DNA of 7,248 nt from NCBI GenBank assembly GCA_015662475.1, contig DQUB01000078.1, positions 1-7,248 on the forward strand, in the 5' to 3' direction. Shown here in pieces: positions 1 to 5,224 of this stretch. How positions within the stretch are numbered: the stretch's first letter is position 1; every line of letters starts with the position of its first letter. The stretch comes from Pyrodictium sp. (GTDB lineage: Archaea; Thermoproteota; Thermoprotei_A; Sulfolobales; Pyrodictiaceae). A model generated the notes under the pieces. The model did not search any database. It was not told the origin of the DNA and worked only from the letters and a program-made list of their open reading frames with translations. The position numbers and the translations under genes are program-made.

Positions 1-56
1 ATATATTATGGCTAGTTTTTGAGATTAAAAACTCTTGGAAAAGTGGAAAGAGAGGC

Positions 57-740
57 TCATTTGCTAAACGGTATAAGTTTCGATAGCTCAGTAAGGAAGT
101 TGTTTGAAAGTTTTAACCAGAGTCTAGCGCCTTTACGGTCTCGCTTTATGCTGCTCATTATAATGCCAAAGTTTCTAAGTTCTACGATTGTTCGTGCTAT
201 TGTTTCGGGATCTGTTATAGCTTTTACACCTCTTCTACGAGCATAATCTGTTAGTGTATCTGCTAACATGTCTAGTGCTTTTTGAGCTGGTATATCGACT
301 ACCTTTCGTCCACGTGCATGAGCTTCTGCGAGATATTCTACTAGAAGTGCTTCTTCTGGTTCAGCTTTTCTCCCTAGTTTAGCCTCTAGTAGTTTTTTGG
401 CGGCTTCTCTTGCAGCTTTGACAAGAAGTTCTATATCCGATGTTTCAAGCCACTCCCAGAATACCTCTTCAGGTGCTTCTAGAGCTTCACCTGCCAGCTC
501 GTAGTAGTATCTGGATCCTAGCCTGACACGCGTTACAAGTCCAACCTTTATCCAGTAGCGTAGTAGTGATGCTATCCATTTTGATGGTATGCCAAGTACT
601 TTTGCTAGTTTTGCTGCTGTAGCACCATTATACACTCTTAAAAGACCTAAAATTGCTTTAACAATAGCTCCTCGAGGTCTATGCTTGTACAGCGTCGGAT
701 ACTCTAGCTTTAACACGTTTTTCGCTTTTACTGTTTGCAT
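57..740 (-). CDS. Winged-helix domain protein of unknown function
   Basis: A 227-residue protein I do not recognise as a named family. Residues about 24-83 read as a winged helix: a helix rich in Leu (AIVKAILGLLRVYNG), a helix-turn-helix pair (ATAAKLAKVLGIPSKWIASL), then LVTRVRLGSRYYYEL, which fits the two wing strands. This suggests DNA binding, but the ligand or target is unknown. Residues about 90-170 are charged, helix-rich and Ala/Glu/Lys-heavy. The tail (about 175-227) could form a second small helical domain with several basic residues (IKRDRKGARLWLKL). There are no cysteines, signal peptide or membrane segment. The ATG at 738-740 is the first start in the frame; a weak Shine-Dalgarno-like GATGGT lies a few bases before it. 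It is transcribed away from the 741-1159 intergenic region, whose inverted repeats could be its own operator (inference). The reading frame is very likely real; the function is not assigned. Confidence 0.8.
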   Translation of the reverse strand: MQTVKAKNVLKLEYPTLYKHRPRGAIVKAILGLLRVYNGATAAKLAKVLGIPSKWIASLLRYWIKVGLVTRVRLGSRYYYELAGEALEAPEEVFWEWLETSDIELLVKAAREAAKKLLEAKLGRKAEPEEALLVEYLAEAHARGRKVVDIPAQKALDMLADTLTDYARRRGVKAITDPETIARTIVELRNFGIIMSSIKRDRKGARLWLKLSNNFLTELSKLIPFSK

Positions 741-988
741 ACTTTTACCATCTTGTGTAGGGTTGTTTACCCCGCTAAGTCCTGTAACAGGGTAACACCA
801 ATGCTATACGCTATTGCATTTAGGTAGCGTAGCTATACTTATGGTATTAGCCTGTTTACTTTATCCTGACAGGTAGTCTAACAAAGAGTTTCTACGAAGT
901 ATTTCAGGGCGAGTGTAAGCTGAAAAGCTAAATCAGTAAACTTGAAAAGGTTGTAAAACATGAGCTTCGAAGAAATGTTGTAATTCTT

Positions 989-1105
989 CTAGCTGGGGGT
1001 GGTAGGACAGGGTGAGAGGTTAGGTCGGCTCCTTGCCCCGTCTTCATCGCCTAAAAGAGGCTCTTTGAGGAGACGCTTCCTCATCCACAATTTCCTCTAA
1101 GCTAG
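989..1105 (+). ncRNA. Candidate structured RNA (GC-rich island), family unknown
   Basis: Visible pairing: a closing stem CTAGCT (989-994) with AGCTAG (1100-1105), extended after a two-base bulge by 995-998 with 1094-1097; GTGG (999-1002) with CCAC (1085-1088); an 11-position stem 1006-1016 with 1032-1042 having one A-C mismatch; and a perfect hairpin TGAGGA (1066-1071) / TCCTCA (1078-1083) with a six-base loop. The G-T pairs (996/1096, 1013/1035, 1014/1034) are allowed wobbles only in a plus-strand transcript, which weakly favours that strand; the A-C mismatch would favour the other. High G+C in an AT-rich hyperthermophile-like background is typical of stable RNAs. It does not match tRNA, 5S rRNA, SRP RNA or RNase P RNA as I know them, and I see no good C/D box pair. 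It could equally be a relic of a mobile element end. Confidence 0.3.
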
Positions 1106-1109
1106 CCAG

Positions 1110-1117
1110 TTTAATAA
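1110..1117 (+). promoter_or_regulatory. TATA-like box A for the PP-loop gene
   Basis: TTTAATAA lies about 46 bases before the ATG at 1160. With the usual archaeal spacing of about 26 bases from box centre to start site, transcription would begin near 1140, leaving a leader of about 20 bases that contains the ribosome binding site GGGGAT (1149-1154). This geometry argues against the upstream in-frame TTG at 1124, which would lie before the inferred start site. Confidence 0.5.
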
Positions 1118-1159
1118 GAGAATTTGTCTAGCCTTTTTGAGTTGCAAGGGGATAACACT

Positions 1160-2545
1160 ATGTCAGTAGACATTCACGATAGACTTCGAAGACCGATATG
1201 GTGGGATTTAGAGTTCAATGTGCCTATGTTTATCAAACCTGTTAAAGGGAGGTGCAAAGAGTTTCTTGTTCGAGGAGATGTATGGTGTGCAAGTGCAGCA
1301 GAACGTAGGTTGTTAGCAACACTGGTTTCATCTTGTTTTAGCTGTCATTTAGGAGTTCTTGAATCGAGATTATGGCTGTTCCACCGTGTTCCAGCTCCTA
1401 AAGGCGAGTATGCGGTAGAAATACTCGGTGAGGGGCTAAGATTAGGAGTGGTCGAATACGACAATGGTTGGCAATTGTATCCAAGCGGTGCTCTTGCAAG
1501 TTTGATTGCGAGTTTTGGATGTCAGGTTGTAGAGGTTAGACAGCGTAGACGATTGAAAGGTAAAAAGGTTTGTCTTGACATTTTAGATGCACTGTATACA
1601 AGTGCACATCATACGTCATATGTACTGATATCTGCAGGCCCACATGTTGGTCCAGCACGGGTTATCGAAAGAAATTCATCACGTTTGTGTGTTAAAGTGC
1701 GTGATATGGCGCCTAAAGGATTTAAATTATTTCGATGTTCAAGTATCCGCGATGTTGTCGAGCTAAATAGTGCGTATCTGAAGCAGGTAGAGCTTGAGGC
1801 AGTTTCGTTTCTCAGGAGGTGGGTAAAAAGATTTCCTGTTTACGTGGCAGTTTCTGGCGGTATAGATTCAGCTGCTTCGCTTGTATTAGCTGTTGAAGCT
1901 TTTGGATCTGATCGTGTTAAGGCAGTCTATGTTGATACTGGCATGGAGTTTAAAGCTTCTCAAAACTATGTGGTTAAACTTTCGAGTACACTTGGAGTAG
2001 ATATCGATTTCGTTGAAGCAAATCAAAGTCTAGATTCGCTAGTTAAAAAGTATGGGCTTCCAAGTCGCGACAACAGATGGTGTACGCGTAAGTTGAAACT
2101 TGAGCCTCTACGAAAGTTCTATGAGAAGAAAGGAGTTAAACTTGTCATTGAGGGTGTGAGAGTGTATGAGAGTACTGCTAGGGCTCGTTCACCCAGAGTG
2201 GCCTATAACCCGCTATTGCCTGGTATTAGACGGTTGTTCCCCATACATGGATGGACTCGGCTAGAAGTTCAAATGTACATGGCTTGGAAAAATATGCCGG
2301 TCAACGAGCTCTACGATAAAGGTTTTACACGCATTGGCTGTGTAATATGCCCTGCAATGCATCTTTTTGAGTTGCATACAGCATACATTGTTGAAAGGTA
2401 CAAGTTTGTAGAGCTTGTGAAGATGGTTGCAGATGCTTTAGACAGTAGCTATGATGAAACAATGAAGGTTATTTTGGATGGTCTATGGAGGTTCAAGCCG
2501 AAGCAGCCTTCAAAAGACCTAGAAATAGAGGAGCAGGGTTCATAG
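1160..2545 (+). CDS. PP-loop ATPase, PAPS reductase-like (PUA-like N-terminal part)
   Basis: A 461-residue protein of the PAPS reductase/PP-loop superfamily (COG0175 type) in the long archaeal form. Residues about 10-190 form an N-terminal region; about 145-193 (ISAGPHVGPARVIERN and following) look like a weak PUA RNA-binding fold. The catalytic domain starts near 228: the PP-loop VAVSGGIDS (SGGIDS at 232-237) binds ATP, followed by VYVDTGMEF (about 256-264), the family motif NRWCTRKLK (about 305-313) and a C-terminal RIGCVICP (393-398) whose CxxC could hold zinc or iron-sulfur. The ECGLHxG tail of true assimilatory PAPS reductases is absent, so sulfate reduction is unlikely; an RNA- or sulfur-transfer role is inference. 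In relatives I recall, the N-terminus carries a cysteine zinc ribbon; here the matching WWDLEFNVP has none. I chose ATG 1160 (GGGGAT five bases before it) over the TTG at 1124. The 3' end overlaps pyrG by 53 bases. Confidence 0.85.
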   Translation: MSVDIHDRLRRPIWWDLEFNVPMFIKPVKGRCKEFLVRGDVWCASAAERRLLATLVSSCFSCHLGVLESRLWLFHRVPAPKGEYAVEILGEGLRLGVVEYDNGWQLYPSGALASLIASFGCQVVEVRQRRRLKGKKVCLDILDALYTSAHHTSYVLISAGPHVGPARVIERNSSRLCVKVRDMAPKGFKLFRCSSIRDVVELNSAYLKQVELEAVSFLRRWVKRFPVYVAVSGGIDSAASLVLAVEAFGSDRVKAVYVDTGMEFKASQNYVVKLSSTLGVDIDFVEANQSLDSLVKKYGLPSRDNRWCTRKLKLEPLRKFYEKKGVKLVIEGVRVYESTARARSPRVAYNPLLPGIRRLFPIHGWTRLEVQMYMAWKNMPVNELYDKGFTRIGCVICPAMHLFELHTAYIVERYKFVELVKMVADALDSSYDETMKVILDGLWRFKPKQPSKDLEIEEQGS

Positions 2546-4088
2546 GCCTACTCTTATACTCTGGATGTGGTTGTGAACCGACAAAGAACTTTGCACCTTT
2601 AAGTTCAATAAATTCTACACGTCCATCAAGACTATAGCCTGATACCTTCATGCCAGCAGCCTCCAACTTGTCTACGTAGCGTGGATTGACCTCGTACCTA
2701 TGTCGATGCCTCTCGTAAACTATCTCTCTCTTGTACAACGAGTAGACTAGTGTACCCTTCTCAAGCTTTATAGGATATGCGCCAAGTCTCATAGTACCTC
2801 CAAGCATTGTTATGTATCTTTGACTTTCAATCAGGTCTATTACTGGATGTGGTGTTGAAGGATCTATCTCAGTGCTATTGGCATCTTCAAGACCAAGTAC
2901 ATTTCTAGCAAATTCTATAACAGCTAATTGCATGCCGAAACAAATGCCTAGCAGTGGAATATTGTTTTCTCTAGCAACTTTTATTGCTGCAATCTTTCCT
3001 TCAGCTCCTCTACTACCAAAGCCTGGTAATACTATTACAGCATCATTCTCCTCTACAATTCTAGCTGGATCTAGCTTTCCTCTCTCGATTAATGTTGCCT
3101 CATACCAGTTGAATATAGGTTTTAGTCTTAGTTCAGCAGCAGCATGGCGAGTAGCCTCTATGATGCTGAGATAGCTATCTCTAAGTTTCGTGTATTTGCC
3201 CACCATGGCTATTCTAACTGGTTTTGAGGCTGTCTTTATCTTATTCACAAAGTCTATCCATGCGTCTAGATCCGGTTTCCTATCCTCCAACTTTAACCTA
3301 CGCAGTATGTAAGATGCAAGTCCCTGTTTCTCGAGTATTAAGGGGACCTCATAGATCGTTTCAACATCATAATTGCTGAATACGGCTTCGGGAGGCAAGT
3401 TTGCGTACAACGCTATCTTGTTTCTAGCTTCTTCTTCTAAGGGTTTTGGACATCTAGCAACAATGATATCTGGTTGAATACCTATACGTCTCAACTCCTG
3501 AACACTATGTTGGACGGGTTTCGTCTTTTGTTCTCCTGTCGTAGAGAGTATAGGTACTAATGCTACATGGACGAATAGTGTATTGTCAAACCCCTCTTCA
3601 AGCCTCATTTGCCTAATAGCTTCGAGAAAAGGTAGTCCTTCTATATCGCCAACAGTGCCGCCAATCTCGACCAAGACTATATCAGCTCCACTTTCCTTTG
3701 CAACCTCTCTTATCCTGCTTTTTATCTCGTTGGTTATGTGTGGTATGACTTGAACTGTTTGTCCTAGATATTCACCTCTTCTCTCTTTCTCGATGACAGA
3801 TAGGTAGATTTGACCTGTTGTAATATTGTTCTTTTTTGACAAGTTTATGTTCAAAAATCTTTCATAGTGTCCAAGGTCTAGGTCTGTCTCACCTCCATCC
3901 TCAGTTACAAATATTTCACCGTGCATGTAGGGATTCATGGTTCCAGCATCAACGTTTATGTATGGATCAATTTTTATTGCTGTAACGCTGTAACCTCGAG
4001 CTTTTAAGAGAAGGCCTATCGAAGCTGTAGTAATGCCTTTACCTACACTACTTAGCACACCGCCAGTAATGAAGATATACTTTGTCAT
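2493..4088 (-). CDS. pyrG: CTP synthase (glutamine-hydrolysing)
   Basis: This enzyme makes CTP from UTP, ATP and glutamine, the last step of pyrimidine nucleotide synthesis in the cytoplasm. The 531-residue length is normal for the family. The N-terminal amidoligase domain begins MTKYIFITGGVLSSVGKG, with the P-loop at 9-18, then IDPYINVDAGTMNP (about 40-53), HGEIFVTEDGGETDLDLGHYERF (split motif, about 56-78) and EIGGTVGDIEG (about 141-151). A linker near 285-290 leads to the class I glutamine amidotransferase domain, with the nucleophile in LLGICFGMQ (Cys383) and the His-Glu pair in QPHPEY (His508, Glu510). ERHRHRYEVN near 459-468 is also typical. I chose the ATG at 4086-4088 because the family starts with MTKYIFITGG; an in-frame GTG at 4113-4115 would add nine residues (MDVQKKWAK) without conservation. 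No strong ribosome site precedes 4088, and the short inferred leader fits the promoter at 4121-4130. Diverges from hxlA. Confidence 0.98.
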   Translation of the reverse strand: MTKYIFITGGVLSSVGKGITTASIGLLLKARGYSVTAIKIDPYINVDAGTMNPYMHGEIFVTEDGGETDLDLGHYERFLNINLSKKNNITTGQIYLSVIEKERRGEYLGQTVQVIPHITNEIKSRIREVAKESGADIVLVEIGGTVGDIEGLPFLEAIRQMRLEEGFDNTLFVHVALVPILSTTGEQKTKPVQHSVQELRRIGIQPDIIVARCPKPLEEEARNKIALYANLPPEAVFSNYDVETIYEVPLILEKQGLASYILRRLKLEDRKPDLDAWIDFVNKIKTASKPVRIAMVGKYTKLRDSYLSIIEATRHAAAELRLKPIFNWYEATLIERGKLDPARIVEENDAVIVLPGFGSRGAEGKIAAIKVARENNIPLLGICFGMQLAVIEFARNVLGLEDANSTEIDPSTPHPVIDLIESQRYITMLGGTMRLGAYPIKLEKGTLVYSLYKREIVYERHRHRYEVNPRYVDKLEAAGMKVSGYSLDGRVEFIELKGAKFFVGSQPHPEYKSRPMNPAPLFLGLLKAASA

Positions 4089-4120
4089 CTTAGCCCATTT
4101 TTTCTGCACATCCACACACC

Positions 4121-4130
4121 TTATTATTAA
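4121..4130. promoter_or_regulatory. Shared AT element between pyrG and hxlA
   Basis: TTATTATTAA on the plus strand reads TTAATAATAA on the minus strand, so it can act as box A either way. It sits about 36 bases before the hxlA GTG (4162) and about 38 bases before the pyrG ATG (4088). Using about 26 bases from box to start site, both transcripts would have leaders of roughly 11 bases. It is the only good TATA-like element in the 73-base gap. Function inferred from position. Confidence 0.45.
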
Positions 4131-4161
4131 TCCTGTTGAGCTTTAGAGATGGTGAGTAGAG

Positions 4162-4842
4162 GTGAATGATCTTCGAAGCATGTTGGATAGAAAACCTTTG
4201 CTGCAAGTAGCTCTAGATGTGGTACGCCTTGAGGATGCTTTATACATAGCATCACAGCTTCGCGGACTCGACAACGTCTACGTGGAAGCTGGTACGCCAT
4301 TGATAAAGTCAGAGGGGGTCAGAGTTGTTGGTTTGATAAAGGCTGTTACCGGAACACCTGTGGTTGCAGATACAAAGACAGCAGATACTGCTTCACTTGA
4401 GGCAAAACTTGCTGCAGAAGCTGGAGCTGACGCTTATACCGTGTTGGCAACTTCTCCAAAAGAGACTCTACTAGAAGCTAGAAAGGCTGCAGAAGAATAC
4501 GATATTCTCCTCATGGTAGACTTGATCCATAGTACCAACCCTCTAGAAGATGGTAGGCGGGCAGCAGAGTATGGTGCAGATATCATCATAGTCCATGTTG
4601 GAATAGATGTACAGCAACGACTTGGCCTAACAGCCGATCGTCTAGCAGAGCTTGTTTCCAAGATCAAGTCTATGACAGGAAAGACGATTGCTGTAGCTGG
4701 AGGCATAAAACCAGAGAGCATACCACGGTTAGTCAAAGCAGGTGCAGACATACTGATAGTAGGTGGCTATATCATCAAGTCGAAGAACCCTAGGCAAGCT
4801 ACACTAGAGTGTCTAAAGGCTATGCAGAGTAGTCGAGAATAG
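4162..4842 (+). CDS. hxlA: 3-Hexulose-6-phosphate synthase (HPS)
   Basis: A 226-residue single-domain TIM barrel of the OMP decarboxylase/HPS/KGPDC superfamily. It interconverts ribulose 5-phosphate plus formaldehyde and hexulose 6-phosphate; in archaea, with PHI, it usually runs in reverse to supply ribulose 5-phosphate for PRPP and nucleotides. Family marks in order: LLQVALDV (14-20), YVEAGTPLIKSEG (40-52), the superfamily motif ADTKTADT (69-76; Asp70, Lys72, Asp75), LMVDLI (117-122), IIVHVGID (142-149; His145), AVAGGI (177-182) and ILIVGG (197-202). Glu42, where OMP decarboxylase has the Lys of its IKVG motif, and the VHVGID motif point to HPS rather than PyrF. It lacks the fused PHI or Fae domains found in some archaea, and no PHI gene is in the window. 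The GTG start has GGTGAG (4151-4156) five bases upstream. Divergent from pyrG with an apparently shared promoter element. Confidence 0.88.
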   Translation: MNDLRSMLDRKPLLQVALDVVRLEDALYIASQLRGLDNVYVEAGTPLIKSEGVRVVGLIKAVTGTPVVADTKTADTASLEAKLAAEAGADAYTVLATSPKETLLEARKAAEEYDILLMVDLIHSTNPLEDGRRAAEYGADIIIVHVGIDVQQRLGLTADRLAELVSKIKSMTGKTIAVAGGIKPESIPRLVKAGADILIVGGYIIKSKNPRQATLECLKAMQSSRE

Positions 4843-4875
4843 ACCCTCTAAGACTGCGTATCACCTTGCCCACTC

Positions 4876-4885
4876 TAATAAAAAT
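4876..4885 (+). promoter_or_regulatory. TATA-like box A before the acidic orphan gene
   Basis: TAATAAAAAT lies 34 bases after the hxlA stop and about 31 bases (centre to start codon) before the TTG at 4912. A start site about 26-30 bases downstream would fall at 4907-4911, giving a leaderless or nearly leaderless mRNA. This agrees with the lack of a ribosome binding site before 4912. Confidence 0.45.
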
Positions 4886-4911
4886 AGTACAATAATGCAG
4901 ATGATGTACGG

Positions 4912-5217
4912 TTGGTTGAGTTGTATGTTGAAGTAGACGCTGGGGTAGATGTTAGTCTACCTTTATTGGATGTGCAAGGCGAAAATAGTAGAAGAAGGAC
5001 TGAATCTACGCAATATGCTAGTAGCAGGTTTGAAGCAGATGATATGGAGCGTTATGAAAACATAATCGATCTTCTAGACTTTGAAGATGTGTTTGAATAC
5101 TTTGACGAGACAGAAGGTTTAGTGGACCCATCAGTACTAGATGGTGTAGGGCTATCCACAAACATGTTAAAAGGTTTGTTGGCCATTAGGGATAGCATAG
5201 AATTGGAGGTAGATTGA
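4912..5217 (+). CDS. Very acidic hypothetical protein, 101 residues
   Basis: Not a family I recognise. By hand count the protein has 13 Asp and 13 Glu against six Arg and one Lys, a net charge near -19, and no cysteine. The first third (VELYVEVDAGVDVSLPLLDVQ) could form beta strands. A polar Ser/Arg stretch follows (SRRRTESTQYASSR), then a strongly acidic, aromatic-containing segment (about 45-70: MERYENIIDLLDFEDVFEYF) and a possible helix LSTNMLKGLLAIRDSIELEV. There is no signal peptide or membrane segment. TTG 4912 is the first usable start after the in-frame stop at 4885-4887; an internal ATG lies at 5044. It begins 69 bases after hxlA and so might be partly co-transcribed, but has its own box A. 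It ends seven bases from the stop of the oppositely oriented RNA kinase gene. The sequence looks protein-like, but reality of the gene is less certain than its neighbours. Confidence 0.6.
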   Translation: MVELYVEVDAGVDVSLPLLDVQGENSRRRTESTQYASSRFEADDMERYENIIDLLDFEDVFEYFDETEGLVDPSVLDGVGLSTNMLKGLLAIRDSIELEVD

Positions 5218-5224
5218 AACTCGG

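Larger units (their letters stand above)
741..1159. other. 419-base intergenic region with inverted repeats and a GC-rich island
   Basis: This gap lies between the divergent starts of the winged-helix gene and the PP-loop gene. No long reading frame with a believable protein is present. The left part (781-930) holds several short inverted repeats: CCTG-TAA-CAGG at 781-791, TACGCTA/TAGCGTA at 807-813 and 825-831, CCTG-A-CAGG at 865-873, and AGCT-GAAA-AGCT at 918-929. A six-base stem GAAGAA/TTCTTC pairs 969-974 with 984-989. From 989 to about 1105 the composition changes: by hand count 991-1040 is 66% G+C, in AT-rich surroundings, and the bases can fold into a branched structure (see the separate entry). 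The right end carries the promoter of the PP-loop gene. Confidence 0.6.

Noticed and set aside
1124..1159. TTG at 1124 as the start of the PP-loop protein
   Set aside because: It lies only seven bases after the TATA-like box and has no ribosome site, while ATG 1160 has GGGGAT five bases upstream and a sensible leader.
741..1159. C/D box sRNA in the large intergenic gap
   Set aside because: No paired RTGATGA and CTGA boxes with guide-length spacing on either strand; the GATGA on the minus strand near 1046-1050 has no partner.
2872..3174. Plus-strand open frame of about 100 codons inside pyrG
   Set aside because: Antisense shadow of a conserved gene: low-complexity Ser/Ala/Leu content and no promoter or ribosome site.
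4089..4115. GTG at 4113-4115 as the start of pyrG
   Set aside because: It adds nine residues not typical of CTP synthases; the family start MTKYIFITGG matches ATG 4088, and the promoter geometry fits this.
4434..4751. Minus-strand open frame inside hxlA
   Set aside because: Antisense to a conserved enzyme, with a composition expected from the opposite strand.
4162..4842. Reading the TIM barrel next to pyrG as pyrF (OMP decarboxylase)
   Set aside because: The superfamily DxKxxD motif is shared, but YVEAGTPLIKSEG, VHVGID and AVAGGI are HPS marks, and the PyrF IKVG and DIPNT motifs are missing.
4895..4936. Short frame with ATG at 4895 overlapping the start of the acidic protein gene
   Set aside because: Only 13 codons, with no ribosome site; it could be a uORF but nothing supports it.
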